The notes: generated by a model from the letters alone, not told the origin. 64,000 bases of DNA from an uncultured Alistipes sp. (GCF_910580175.1 NZ_CAJTXD010000001.1:313657-377656); one strand, 5' to 3'; shown: positions 26,404-35,225, counted from the stretch's first letter. A program made the numbers and translations.

Positions 26404-26994
26404 TTAATTATTGTTTTCTATCCGGCGAATAAGTTCGGCAAAGTAAATACTTTTTTCGGGATTTAGCAAACTTAATTTACGATAAATCGCCACGGCCTGC
26501 TCCGTCAGTCCCTGAGCCAGATAGATGGAAGCCAACTGCTCGGAGACCACTTCGTCGTCGGCATCCAGCTCCGGACGGATGCGCACCTCGCTTTCGGGTT
26601 CGCCCTCCTGGGCCACGATGCGCAGATCCTTTTCGCAGAGAAAACGATCGATCAACGCATCGACGCAAGCCGACGGCATCCGCACATCCTCCGACTCAAG
26701 CGATTCGGCATCCGCCTGCGAAGACTCCCCCGCATCATCCGGTTCGGGATACCCGGCTTGCTGCGACGCACCGGAAGTCCTTGCCAACGCCGCAAGATCG
26801 ACCGACCGCTGAAGCAGGCTGCTCTGCGCACGCCACGGGGCCATGAGCGCAAGCTGCGGATCGGCTTTCCCTGTCCGCGACTGCCGCACGACGCGGGCCG
26901 GCACGAACCACCGGTAGCGAGCGATCCAATCGTTCAACTCCTGGTCGGAAAGCTGTGCAGCAGCCTCGGCCGAAACAAAACAAGATTTCAACAT
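26404..26994 (-). CDS. Tetratricopeptide-like protein
   Basis: A 196-aa protein without signal peptide. Its N-terminus (LSDQELNDWIARYRWFVPARVVRQ) resembles Bacteroidota TPR proteins encoded between lptE and secG. The C-terminal helix pair (SEQLASIYLAQGLTEQAVAIYRKLSLLNPEKSIYFAELIRRIE) is a recognisable TPR. The middle is acidic and low in structure. ATG codons at 26994 and 27009 are both possible; the latter overlaps the lptE stop. Protein-protein contacts are expected, partner unknown. Confidence 0.7.
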   Translation of the reverse strand: MLKSCFVSAEAAAQLSDQELNDWIARYRWFVPARVVRQSRTGKADPQLALMAPWRAQSSLLQRSVDLAALARTSGASQQAGYPEPDDAGESSQADAESLESEDVRMPSACVDALIDRFLCEKDLRIVAQEGEPESEVRIRPELDADDEVVSEQLASIYLAQGLTEQAVAIYRKLSLLNPEKSIYFAELIRRIENNN

Positions 26995-27008
26995 AACGAA
27001 TGCACGCA

Positions 27009-27533
27009 TTACCAATTGGAAGCCGAAGCCATGAAGATGTCGGTTACCAACTTATCGACGATCTGCGGAATGAGGTCGCCCTCGATCTCGGTAAGCAACA
27101 ACGAAGAATCGTAATCCTCGTAAGCCGAAAAAGTCCGCCCGCCGGGCCACGACTGCGACTCGTCGAGCGCATTGGTAAACCGCACCCGCACAGTGATCGT
27201 CAACCGGTTGAGCAGGGCATAGTCGTCGCTCGACACCGAAGCGGTGGTCGACGTGTAGTTGATGATCTCGCCCTCGAACGCGAAGTCGCCGCCCTCGTCG
27301 ACCTGCATCAACCGCGTACGCCGCGAAAAAATATCGACCAGCGCATCGGTAAGCGTCGAACTCAAGATGGGCGACACCATCGTAGCATTGTTGGGAAAAT
27401 AAGCCACCGAAAAAGTCCGGGCATCGGCCGGAATAGAAGCCCCGGACAACGAATACTTGATCGTCACGCCGCAACCGGCCAGCGCCGACGCGACGAACAA
27501 CGAAACCGCAAATATGACTTGAAAACGTTTCAA
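27009..27533 (-). CDS. lptE: LPS assembly lipoprotein LptE
   Basis: Outer-membrane lipoprotein expected to plug LptD during LPS insertion. The 174-aa protein has a lipobox LAGC (VASALAGCGVTIKYSL) and the typical Bacteroidota LptE pattern: YSLSGASIPADARTFSVAYFPNNA..., then a beta-rich body with NRLTITVRVRFTNAL and a terminal helix DLIPQIVDKLVTDIFMASASNW. It lies between the sigma-54 activator and the TPR-like gene in a compact operon, a conserved arrangement in Bacteroidota as far as I recall. Confidence 0.85.
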   Translation of the reverse strand: MKRFQVIFAVSLFVASALAGCGVTIKYSLSGASIPADARTFSVAYFPNNATMVSPILSSTLTDALVDIFSRRTRLMQVDEGGDFAFEGEIINYTSTTASVSSDDYALLNRLTITVRVRFTNALDESQSWPGGRTFSAYEDYDSSLLLTEIEGDLIPQIVDKLVTDIFMASASNW

Positions 27534-27558
27534 TTCTAAAATCGCTGTTTGTTGATTC

Positions 27559-28809
27559 CTAATTTTCCTCTATGCCCAACTCCTTGATCTTGCGATACAA
27601 AGTACGCTCGGACATGAAAAGTTCGCGGGCCGCTTCGCGGCGGCGTCCGTTGTTGCGGCGCAACGCCCGCACGATCTGCTCGCGCTGCACGTCGGCCTTG
27701 GTCAGTTCGCGCACCGGTTCGTCGGTAACATCCTCGCTTTCGGCGAAAACCGGAGGCACGGCATAGGCAGTCCCCGAAGCTACCGTCGCCGGAGCCGTCA
27801 CGACCGGAGAAGCCGGCGACGAAACGGCCGACGGCAGCAACGCCTTGATGTCGGCGGCCGGCTCGGCCCGGTGCACCCCGGCGCCCTGCATCAACTCGCC
27901 CATCATGCGTTTCAACTCGTTGATGTCGGCCCGCATGTCGAACAACACCTTATACAGCAACTCCCGCTCGGAAGACATCGCATCGCCGGAAGGCACGGCA
28001 CCCGCCATGATGGAAGCGCCGGCGTGCTGCTCAGGCAGATAACGGCCCAAAATCTCGGCTGTGACGACACGCGACTGCTCGATGGCCGAAATCTGCTCGG
28101 CGACGTTCTTCAACTGCCGGATGTTGCCCCGCCAATAATACCCGGTCAACAACTGCCGGGCACCGTCGTCGAGCGTGACGGCGGGCATGCGGTACTGCGT
28201 GGCGACGTCGGAAGCGAACTTGCGGAACAACAACGGGATGTCCTCGGGCCGCTCGCGCAACGCAGGCACGACGATGGGCACGGTACCGAGACGATAATAG
28301 AGGTCTTCGCGGAAACGCCCCGAAACGATCGCCTGCGGAAGGTCGACATTCGTTGCAGCGACCACGCGCACGTCGGTCTTCTGGACTTTCGACGACCCGA
28401 CGCGCAAAAACTCGCCCGTCTGCAAGACGCGCAACAGACGCGCCTGCGTCGAAAGCGGCAGCTCGGCCACCTCGTCGAGGAAAATCGTACCTCCGTCGGC
28501 CTCCTCGAAATACCCCTTGCGAGCCTCGAAAGCACCGGTAAAGGCGCCCTTTTCATGGCCGAACAACTCCGAATCGATCGTTCCCTCGGGAATGGCGGCG
28601 CAGTTGACGGCGATATACTTATTGTGCTTGCGGGCCGAAAAGGCATGGATGACCTGCGGAAAAAACTCCTTGCCCACGCCGCTTTCGCCGGTAACCAGCA
28701 CCGTCAGATCGGTGGGAGCCACGCGCAACGCCACGTCGAGCGCCCGATCCAGAAGCGGAGAGGTGCCGATGATGCCGAAACGCTGTTTTACCGTAGTGAT
28801 TTCTGTCAT
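27559..28809 (-). CDS. Sigma-54 interaction (AAA+) transcriptional activator without receiver domain
   Basis: A 416-aa enhancer-binding protein. The AAA+ domain (about 15-240) has Walker A GESGVGKE, the sigma-54-contacting GAFTGA loop (EKGAFTGAFEA), Walker B GGTIFLDEV and the arginine-finger region RFREDLYYRL. A C-terminal Fis-like HTH reads ADVQREQIVRALRRNNGRRREAARELFMSERTLYRKIKELGI. There is no N-terminal receiver or sensor domain, so activity is probably set by its amount or by a partner. It is encoded within an envelope operon; its targets are unknown. Confidence 0.93.
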   Translation of the reverse strand: MTEITTVKQRFGIIGTSPLLDRALDVALRVAPTDLTVLVTGESGVGKEFFPQVIHAFSARKHNKYIAVNCAAIPEGTIDSELFGHEKGAFTGAFEARKGYFEEADGGTIFLDEVAELPLSTQARLLRVLQTGEFLRVGSSKVQKTDVRVVAATNVDLPQAIVSGRFREDLYYRLGTVPIVVPALRERPEDIPLLFRKFASDVATQYRMPAVTLDDGARQLLTGYYWRGNIRQLKNVAEQISAIEQSRVVTAEILGRYLPEQHAGASIMAGAVPSGDAMSSERELLYKVLFDMRADINELKRMMGELMQGAGVHRAEPAADIKALLPSAVSSPASPVVTAPATVASGTAYAVPPVFAESEDVTDEPVRELTKADVQREQIVRALRRNNGRRREAARELFMSERTLYRKIKELGIEEN

Positions 28810-28821
28810 TCGAATCTGGAA

Positions 28822-29595
28822 TTAGTAAGCCTCGGAGCCGAACGGCGCCTGCTCCTCGGAAATATACCGCAGCGGCACGGTCTCCTGGTCGCGCGTGTCG
28901 CACCAATGACCGAAAGCGATGGCCCCCAGGGCGATGGCCGTGGCGACGAGCGCGATCCAGATGAAATGGTCGGAACGCCGCTTGACGACGATCGTCTGCT
29001 CGATGGCCGGACGCCGGGGCAGCTTCCCATAGTACTCGTCCGAACGCGAAGAACGGCGGCGCGGACGGAACGAAGGACGCTGCGGCTCCTCCTCGTCGAA
29101 CAATCCCGGCCCGTCGTAAAGCGTCTTGATCTTCTCCGACAATTGTTTGCTACCCTGCTGTTTCCCGGCAGCGGCATGCGGTGCAGAAACGCCGGCATCG
29201 TCCGCCGCCTCCGCGACCTTGGCTTCCGCCTCGGCCCGGGCCTGCCGCTCGGCCGCCTCCGCACCGTGCACCGAAGCGACGAGGTGGGGATCATGAACGA
29301 AAGCGATCGTACCGTTGGGGCCGGGCTTCAACACGCCCAACCCTTCGAGCGGGAACTCGTTTCCCTGCTGCAAGGCATGCCTTACCTCGAAGACGAAGCG
29401 GTCGATCTCGCCTGCAGCTTCGAGGTCGCCGATGCCGCTTTCGCGCAACAGACCGCGCAACACACCGTCGTCCCGCTTGAGAAACTCGGAGAAAACCACG
29501 CTCTTGTCGGGGTCCTTGACGATGAAAGCGCCCATCTGCGGGACGACCAGCCGCTTCTGCGACCTGAGATACTGCGATATGATAGGAATCAACAC
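28822..29595 (-). CDS. CCDC81-like HU-domain membrane protein
   Basis: First gene of the operon, 257 aa. The N-terminal about 90 residues (IISQYLRSQKRLVVPQMGAFIV and FSEFLKRDDGVLRGLLRESGI) match the CCDC81-like prokaryotic HU domain found in Bacteroidota. A charged linker follows, then one membrane helix (about 215-235, FIWIALVATAIALGAIAFGHW). No SPOR domain follows the helix, unlike the common HU-CCDC81/SPOR proteins. Start codon is GTG at 29595 with TTG next. Possible role: linking DNA or cytoplasmic partners to the envelope. Confidence 0.75.
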   Translation of the reverse strand: MLIPIISQYLRSQKRLVVPQMGAFIVKDPDKSVVFSEFLKRDDGVLRGLLRESGIGDLEAAGEIDRFVFEVRHALQQGNEFPLEGLGVLKPGPNGTIAFVHDPHLVASVHGAEAAERQARAEAEAKVAEAADDAGVSAPHAAAGKQQGSKQLSEKIKTLYDGPGLFDEEEPQRPSFRPRRRSSRSDEYYGKLPRRPAIEQTIVVKRRSDHFIWIALVATAIALGAIAFGHWCDTRDQETVPLRYISEEQAPFGSEAY

Positions 29596-29622
29596 GGCGG
29601 AACCTGATTACTTTTTAGGGTT

Positions 29623-29654
29623 CAAAATTACCTCTTTTCACAGAAAAAACCAAA
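29623..29654 (-). promoter_or_regulatory. Promoter of the HU-sigma54-lptE-secG operon
   Basis: TTTG (29654-29651), 20 bp, then TAATTTTG (29630-29623) on the - strand. Leader of about 20 nt to the GTG start. Confidence 0.8.
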
Positions 29655-29690
29655 ATCCGGAGCGCTTTTTCGAAATAAACCCCGAAAGTG

Positions 29691-29722
29691 TTTGGCGGAA
29701 AGGAAAATATTCGCCTACTTTG
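29691..29722 (+). promoter_or_regulatory. Probable promoter of the arginine decarboxylase-like gene
   Basis: TTTG at 29691-29694 and TACTTTG at 29716-29722 on the + strand, a 7-base variant of TAnnTTTG with a 21-bp spacer. Leader of about 87 nt. It diverges from the envelope operon promoter. Confidence 0.6.
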
Positions 29723-29815
29723 CATCCCCGTTCGGAAGAAAATCCGCACGAGCTACTTTGCCCCGAAATTTGCAATGTAGCGAAGCCGGATTACCGACAA
29801 GCTACAAAACCGACC

Positions 29816-31210
29816 ATGAAAGACAAGTATATCGACTTGATCGAACAATCGTTCGACTTCCCGCAGGACGAGTTCTCCGTTGAAGACAACGAACTCAACT
29901 TCCATGACATTCCGCTCATGGAACTCATCAAGCAATACGGCACTCCGCTGAAGATTACCTATCTGCCGAAGATCTCCCAGCAGATCAACCGGGCCAAGCG
30001 CATGTTCAATGTGGCGATGGCGAAAGTCGACTACAAAGGGTCGTACAACTACTGCTACTGCACCAAGTCGAGCCATTTCTCGTTCGTGCTGGAGGAGGCC
30101 ATGAAGAACGACATTCATCTGGAGACCTCCTCGGCCTACGACATCCACATCATCAACGCGCTCTACGAAAGCGGCATCGTCGACAAAGACCGCTACATCA
30201 TCTGCAACGGCTTCAAACGCCCGCAATACGTAGAGAACATCGCCCAGCTGGTCAATGACGGCTTCGGAAACACGATCCCCGTGATCGACAACAAAGAAGA
30301 GATCGACCTCTTCGAAGACGCCTTTACCAAAAAATGCAAGGTCGGCATCCGCATCGCATGCGAGGAAGAACCCAAGTTCGACTTCTACACCTCGCGCCTG
30401 GGCATCCGCTACAACGACATCGTGGACTTCTACAAAGCCAAGATCAAGAACAGCAAGAAGTTCCAGCTCAAGATGCTGCACTTCTTCATCAACACGGGCA
30501 TCAAGGACACGGCCTACTACTGGAACGAGCTGTCGAAGTGCATGAACGTCTACTGCGAGCTGAAGGCCATCTGCCCCGAGCTGGACAGCCTCAACATCGG
30601 CGGCGGCTTCCCGATCAAGAATTCGCTCAACTTCGAATACGACTACGAATACCTGACCGAGGAGATCGTAGCCCAGATCAAGAACATCTGCCAGCGCAAC
30701 GGTGTCGACGAACCCAACATATTTACCGAGTTCGGATCGTTTACCGTAGGCGAAAGCGGCGCGGCGCTCTACTCGATCGTCAACCAGAAACAGCAGAACG
30801 ACCGCGAAAACTGGTACATGATCGACTCGTCGTTCATCACTACGCTGCCCGACACGTGGGGCATCAACCAGCGCTACATCATGCTGGCGGTAAACAACTG
30901 GGATAAGGAATACCAGCGCGTTTTCCTCGGCGGACTGACGTGCGACAGCGAAGACTTCTACAATTCGGAGTGCCACACCAACGCCATCTTCCTGCCCAAA
31001 CTCGAAAAGGGCAACACGCAGTATATCGGTTTCTTCCACACGGGTGCCTACCAGGAATCGCTGGGCGGCTTCGGCGGCATCCAGCACTGCCTCATCCCGG
31101 CACCCAAGCACGTCATCATCGACCGCGACAAGTCGGACAACGAATACTACACGCGTCTGTTCGCCAAGGAACAATCCTACCGCTCGATGCTTCGCATTCT
31201 GGGATATTGA
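29816..31210 (+). CDS. speA: Biosynthetic arginine decarboxylase-like (fold III PLP) enzyme
   Basis: A 464-aa fold-III PLP decarboxylase, in the Bacteroidota group usually annotated as arginine decarboxylase, which makes agmatine for polyamine synthesis. Motifs include the PLP Lys region YCYCTKSSHF (Lys after YCT), NIGGGFPI, the glycine-rich phosphate site and TEFGSFTVGESGAALY, with ECHTN as the likely substrate-side Cys region. It lacks the long inserts of E. coli SpeA (about 650 aa). Substrate (arginine, ornithine, carboxynorspermidine or diaminopimelate) cannot be fixed by sight. The ATG at 29816 was chosen as the first codon of the conserved protein. Confidence 0.7.
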   Translation: MKDKYIDLIEQSFDFPQDEFSVEDNELNFHDIPLMELIKQYGTPLKITYLPKISQQINRAKRMFNVAMAKVDYKGSYNYCYCTKSSHFSFVLEEAMKNDIHLETSSAYDIHIINALYESGIVDKDRYIICNGFKRPQYVENIAQLVNDGFGNTIPVIDNKEEIDLFEDAFTKKCKVGIRIACEEEPKFDFYTSRLGIRYNDIVDFYKAKIKNSKKFQLKMLHFFINTGIKDTAYYWNELSKCMNVYCELKAICPELDSLNIGGGFPIKNSLNFEYDYEYLTEEIVAQIKNICQRNGVDEPNIFTEFGSFTVGESGAALYSIVNQKQQNDRENWYMIDSSFITTLPDTWGINQRYIMLAVNNWDKEYQRVFLGGLTCDSEDFYNSECHTNAIFLPKLEKGNTQYIGFFHTGAYQESLGGFGGIQHCLIPAPKHVIIDRDKSDNEYYTRLFAKEQSYRSMLRILGY

Positions 31211-31235
31211 TTCAACGACCTATTCCGACGCCGCC

Positions 31236-31838
31236 ATGCAGATCGCCAAAGCCGAATTCAAGTGCAGCTCCGAACGCATTGCGCAAGTCCCGAAAGACGA
31301 CCTGCGCGACATTGCGTTCATCGGCCGCAGCAACGTGGGCAAATCGTCGCTCATCAACATGCTGACGGGCCGCACGGGGCTGGCCAAAGTATCGGGCACG
31401 CCGGGCAAGACACGGCTGATCAACCACTTCCGCATCGACGACGCGTGGTATCTGGTCGACCTGCCGGGCTACGGCTACGCCCGCACGTCGAAGAGCCAGC
31501 GCGACGACTTCTCGAAACTCATCACGGACTACGTACTGCGCTGCGAGAAACTCCACTTCCTGTTCGTGCTGGTCGATGCGCGGCTCGAACCCCAGAAGAT
31601 CGACCTGCGTTTCATCGAGATGCTGGGCCGCAACGGCGTGCCGTTCGGGATCATCTTTACCAAGGCCGACAAGCTCTCGCAGACCCAGGTGCGCCGCAGC
31701 GTCGACCGCTACCGCACCGTACTATCGGAACAATGGGAGGAATTTCCTCCGATGCTGGTCTCCTCGTCGGCCAAAGGGACAGGACGCGAAGAAATTCTGA
31801 CGTTCATCGGGGAGTGTCTGGACAACCCGGCCCAATAA
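31236..31838 (+). CDS. engB: Ribosome biogenesis GTPase EngB/YihA
   Basis: Circularly simple TRAFAC GTPase of 200 aa involved in large ribosomal subunit assembly. G1 is GRSNVGKSS, G3 is DLPGYGYA, G4 is TKADKLS and G5 is SSAKGTGREEI. The ATG at 31236, 25 bp after the decarboxylase gene, gives a normal-length protein with G1 near residue 30. Probably co-transcribed with the decarboxylase. Confidence 0.96.
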   Translation: MQIAKAEFKCSSERIAQVPKDDLRDIAFIGRSNVGKSSLINMLTGRTGLAKVSGTPGKTRLINHFRIDDAWYLVDLPGYGYARTSKSQRDDFSKLITDYVLRCEKLHFLFVLVDARLEPQKIDLRFIEMLGRNGVPFGIIFTKADKLSQTQVRRSVDRYRTVLSEQWEEFPPMLVSSSAKGTGREEILTFIGECLDNPAQ

Positions 31839-32180
31839 AATAGGGAGGAGGAAGCCCTCTTCCAAACTTCCTCCGAACACCCGCACCAACAACCCGGATA
31901 CTCCGGCCCCGCCCCGGCGCGCACAACCCGGATATACTCCCAACATCCCCAGTACCTCTCCCCTTCCTCTCCCCTTCCTCTCCCCTTCCTCTCCCTTTCC
32001 TCTCCCCTTCCTCTCCCCTTTCTTCTTTTTTCCTCTTTCCTCCGATCCTTTTCTTTCCGATTTTCCCTACTCGGTTGTCCGGTCGTCGAAATCATCAGGG
32101 ATATGAAATTTTTAGGTCGAAAGTACGTATAGTTATCTATGATTATGCTATCTTTGCACCATCAAAATCCATAACCTCCT
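31839..32180. repeat. Intergenic region with 11-bp pyrimidine tandem repeat
   Basis: The sequence from 31955 to 32020 consists of six copies of an 11-bp CCTCTCCCCTT unit (one copy with C to T), continuing into a mixed C/T tract to about 32045. The + strand is nearly all pyrimidine there. No coding frame in this region has recognisable features. The prs promoter -7 box follows at 32149. Confidence 0.85.
32149..32156 (+). promoter_or_regulatory. -7 box of prs promoter
   Basis: TATCTTTG, a perfect Bacteroidota -7 box, 24 bp before the prs ATG. The -33 region has no clear TTTG. Confidence 0.6.
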
Positions 32181-33122
32181 ATGGCAATCCACAAAATCAA
32201 GATTTTCGCAGGCCGCGGCTCGGAGTATTTAGCTGCGAAGATCGCCGCCAGCTTCGGGACGACACTCGGACAGTCGGAAGTGCTCCGCTTCAGCGACGGC
32301 GAATTCCAGCCCTGCTACAACGAATCGATCCGCGGCTGCACGGTCTTCATCATCCAGTCGACCTTTCCGCCCTCGGACAACTTGATGGAGTTGTTGATGA
32401 TGGTCGACGCCGCACGCCGCGCCTCGGCCCATCAGGTCGTGGCCGTGATGCCCTACTTCGGATGGGCGCGCCAGGACCGCAAGGATCGCCCGCGCGTGCC
32501 GATCGGCGCCAAGTTGGTGGCCAACATGCTGCGGGCCGCGGGTGCCGACCGCATCATGACGATGGATCTGCATGCCGACCAGATACAGGGTTTCTTCGAC
32601 GTGCCGGTGGATGCGCTCTATGCCAGCGGCATCTTCGTGCCCTACATCCGCAGTCTGAACATCGAAGACCTCTCGATCGCAGCCCCCGACATGGGTGGTG
32701 CCAAGCGTGCGAACACCTATGCCAAGCTCTTGGGCACGCCGATCATCATTTCGCACAAGGAGCGCGCCAAGGCCAACGTGGTGGGCAAGATGACCGCCAT
32801 CGGCGAAGTCGAGGGACGCAACATCCTGATCGTGGACGATATGATCGACACGGCCGGCACGATCTGCATGGCCGCCGACATGCTCATGGCCCGCGGTGCG
32901 AAGAGCGTAAGAGCTGCCATTACCCACCCCGTGCTTTCCGGCCCGGCCTACGAACGAATCAACGACAGCGCCTTGCAGGAGGTAATCGTTACCGACACCA
33001 TACCGCTCAACCCCGACAAAGACCTGCACAAATTCACGGTGCTGACCGTAGCAGACCTCTTTGCCGATGTGATCGAACGCGTACACAACTACAAGGAAAT
33101 CTCATCGATATTCTTCAAATAG
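32181..33122 (+). CDS. prs: Ribose-phosphate pyrophosphokinase (PRPP synthetase)
   Basis: Makes PRPP from ribose 5-phosphate and ATP for nucleotide, His and Trp synthesis. The 313-aa protein shows FSDGEFQPCYNESIRG, MPYFGWARQDRKDRPRVPIGAKL, the DLHADQIQGFFD catalytic loop and the PRPP-binding ILIVDDMIDTAGT. All motifs are complete and the length is normal. A strong terminator follows 18 bp later. Confidence 0.97.
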   Translation: MAIHKIKIFAGRGSEYLAAKIAASFGTTLGQSEVLRFSDGEFQPCYNESIRGCTVFIIQSTFPPSDNLMELLMMVDAARRASAHQVVAVMPYFGWARQDRKDRPRVPIGAKLVANMLRAAGADRIMTMDLHADQIQGFFDVPVDALYASGIFVPYIRSLNIEDLSIAAPDMGGAKRANTYAKLLGTPIIISHKERAKANVVGKMTAIGEVEGRNILIVDDMIDTAGTICMAADMLMARGAKSVRAAITHPVLSGPAYERINDSALQEVIVTDTIPLNPDKDLHKFTVLTVADLFADVIERVHNYKEISSIFFK

Positions 33123-33140
33123 CATCCGGCAAGAACACCG

Positions 33141-33176
33141 AAAAAGCCCTTCCGCCTTTGTGCGGAAGGGCTTTTT
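33141..33176 (+). terminator. Terminator of prs
   Basis: Perfect 15-bp stem (AAAAAGCCCTTCCGC and complement) with a 6-nt loop and a T tail. The right arm 'agggctttttt' is repeated twice just downstream. Confidence 0.85.
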
Positions 33177-33310
33177 TCGGAGGACAGAGGGCTTTTTTCG
33201 GAGGACAGAGGGCTTTTTCGGATAAGGGAGCAAGCAGCCGGCACCGGAACGCTCCCAACTCCCAGCAGCCGGCACCGGAACGCTCCCAACTCCCAGCACC
33301 CGGCTCCCCG
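33170..33310. repeat. Short tandem duplications downstream of prs
   Basis: Two direct copies of about 22 bp (agggcttttttcggaggacag) are followed by a 31-bp unit, cagccggcaccggaacgctc and onward, present twice (from 33235 and 33266) with a third partial copy at 33297. No gene is seen here. Confidence 0.75.
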
Positions 33311-33390
33311 TCTCTGAGTCAAGAACACAAGGGGTGGGTTTCCACAAAGTCTGCGGGCCGGCAGCAGCGCGCACCGGCCGGCGGCTCTCC

Positions 33391-34212
33391 CTACTTCAGC
33401 GGGCTGTCGGGTTCGCGGGCCATGACCAAGTAGAACATGCGGTCGAGGAACGCCGGGGCGAACTTCTTGACAAAATGCGTGGCGCGCCCCTCGGCCTCCA
33501 TCAGACACAGCCGCTTGCGGCGCCGCACGTCGCGGGCAATAATCCGCGCCACCTGGGCGGAGGTCATCATCTTGGACTCGTTGCGCGGCGTCTCGCCCTG
33601 CTGCGAACCGTCGGCCGTGAGAGCCGAGAAACGCACGTTCGACGCCGTGAATCCCGGACAGGCGATCATGACATGCAACCCTTTCTTGAGGTTTTCGATG
33701 CGCAGCGTCTCCAAAAATCCGGTCATCGCATACTTCGACGCCGAATAGCCCGTACGACCGGGCAAACCATGCAGACCGGCCACCGACGACACGCCGACGA
33801 CCGAACCTTTCGACGCCTGAAGATAGGGCAACGCATATTTGCAGCAGTTGACCGTACCCCAGAAGTTGACGTCCATCAAACGATGCAGCACTTCGAGGTC
33901 TACCTCGTCGAAAAGCGCCCGCATCGAAAGCCCGGCGTTGCAGATCAGCACGTCGATGCCGCCGAACTCGCGTACGGCCGTGTCGATCAGCCCGCGGCAC
34001 TCCTCGGGCTTGGTCACGTCGACCCCGCAATAAGCCGCCTGCCCACCCTGGGCGCGGATTTCTCCAGCAAGAAGCTGCAACTTATCCACACTGCGGGCAC
34101 CCATAACCACCCGCGCGCCGCGCGATGCGAACTCGCGCGCCAAAGCCTCGCCGATACCCGACGAAGCACCGGTCACAATGACCGTCTTATTCTTGAAATC
34201 TTCCATATCCAT
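33391..34212 (-). CDS. Short-chain dehydrogenase/reductase
   Basis: Classical SDR of 273 aa. NAD(P)-binding TGASSGIG, NAG motif (CNAGLSMR), catalytic Ser (VSSVAG) and YxxxK (YSASK) are all present, so it should be an active oxidoreductase. The C-terminal part after PGFTASNV contains a basic and hydrophobic tail (RRRKRLCLMEAEG...), common in SDRs acting on lipids or retinol-like substrates, but the substrate is unknown. Met 34212 or 34206 may be the start. Same strand as the MBL gene upstream, separated by 61 bp. Confidence 0.85.
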   Translation of the reverse strand: MDMEDFKNKTVIVTGASSGIGEALAREFASRGARVVMGARSVDKLQLLAGEIRAQGGQAAYCGVDVTKPEECRGLIDTAVREFGGIDVLICNAGLSMRALFDEVDLEVLHRLMDVNFWGTVNCCKYALPYLQASKGSVVGVSSVAGLHGLPGRTGYSASKYAMTGFLETLRIENLKKGLHVMIACPGFTASNVRFSALTADGSQQGETPRNESKMMTSAQVARIIARDVRRRKRLCLMEAEGRATHFVKKFAPAFLDRMFYLVMAREPDSPLK

Positions 34213-34273
34213 CTACTTTCATGTTGCTTTTCTTGTCCCGGCGCACCCAAGCCGTCGGCCTCCTCCGCCCGGT

Positions 34274-35068
34274 TCACAAAAAGTCTTCGTGCATTTCTAT
34301 CTGCAAGCCGTCATAAGCCATGCGCACCCCCTCGGGCAGCGTCGGTTCAACCACGGCATGCAACCCGATTTCGTGGGACATATGCGTAAGGAAAGCCTTG
34401 CGCGGCCCTACCCTGCGAACGAGTGCCAGCGCCTCGTCGACGTTGAAATGGGAATCATGCAACGCAAATCGCAAAGCATTGACCACCAACACTTCGACAC
34501 CGCGCAACTTCTCGACCTCGCCATCGGCGATCGTCTTGAAATCGGTCAGATAAGCCAACGGCCCGATGCGATAGCCCGTGACCGTGAAGCGGGGCGAATG
34601 ATGACCGGCGACGGGGACGATCTTCACGCCCTTGACCTCGAACGGCTCCGCGGGGTCGATCTCATGCAATCCGATTACCGGCACACCGCGATACTTGTTC
34701 GCCGCAAAGGCGTAGTCGAAATCCTTGCGCACGACAGCCGCAGCGGCAGGTGCGGCGAAGATGTCGACTTCGTGCACGGCGGGCGGATAATCGACGAAAT
34801 TGAACGCCCGCACATCGTCCAGCCCGCCCGTGTGGTCTTTATGCTCGTGCGTCAACAAGATGGCATCGACATGCCGCACGCCCGCACACAGCATCTGGCA
34901 ACGGAAATCCGGCCCGGCGTCGATTATCAACCGTACACCGCGGGTCTCGACCATCGCCGACGTGCGCAGGCGGTTGTCGCGCGCATCCTGCGACGTGCAG
35001 ACCTCGCATCGGCACCCGATTACCGGCACGCCCTGCGAAGTGCCCGTTCCCAAAAAAGTGAACTTCAT
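34274..35068 (-). CDS. Metallo-beta-lactamase-fold hydrolase (PhnP/YycJ-like)
   Basis: A 264-aa MBL-fold hydrolase with the characteristic start MKFTFLGTGTSQGVPVIGCRCEVC, which includes a Cys pair, and the zinc motif THEHKDH (HxHxDH). A downstream His (VAGHH) and Asp (YLTDFK) supply further ligands. Members of this group include phosphodiesterases such as PhnP; the substrate cannot be told here. The ATG at 35068 was selected because it starts this conserved strand. Confidence 0.85.
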   Translation of the reverse strand: MKFTFLGTGTSQGVPVIGCRCEVCTSQDARDNRLRTSAMVETRGVRLIIDAGPDFRCQMLCAGVRHVDAILLTHEHKDHTGGLDDVRAFNFVDYPPAVHEVDIFAAPAAAAVVRKDFDYAFAANKYRGVPVIGLHEIDPAEPFEVKGVKIVPVAGHHSPRFTVTGYRIGPLAYLTDFKTIADGEVEKLRGVEVLVVNALRFALHDSHFNVDEALALVRRVGPRKAFLTHMSHEIGLHAVVEPTLPEGVRMAYDGLQIEMHEDFL

Positions 35069-35199
35069 TCTTGCAAAATTAAGAATTAAAAATGAAAAAT
35101 TAAAAATTCGCCCCGCTGCTTTCCTGCCGAATCCGGCGCCCGGCCGAAACGGCGCCCCGAAGGCAAGCGGGACACCGCAAGCATACCCCGAAACACAAA
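35069..35199. other. Intergenic AT-rich spacer before the MBL gene
   Basis: 35075-35108 reads 'aaattaagaattaaaaatga...', a run of AATTAAAAAT-type words of the kind that recurs between genes in Bacteroidota. The remainder is GC-rich with no gene visible. No promoter consensus is clear. Confidence 0.5.
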
Positions 35200-35225
35200 A
35201 AACGCGCTGCCGAGGCAACGCGTTT
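35200..35225 (-). terminator. Terminator of the RND efflux operon
   Basis: Stem AAACGCG/CGCGTTT with an inner TGCC/GGCA hairpin, followed on the - strand by TTTTTGTG. It lies about 100 bp after the PII-like gene. Confidence 0.7.

Noticed and set aside
31709..32095. 128-codon - strand frame through the pyrimidine repeat
   Set aside because: Its sequence is Glu/Arg/Gly repeats created by the 11-bp tract and it overlaps engB.
35069..35110. AATTAAAAAT-type spacer as an insertion-sequence end
   Set aside because: No terminal inverted repeat, target duplication or transposase is nearby; it resembles generic AT-rich Bacteroidota spacers.
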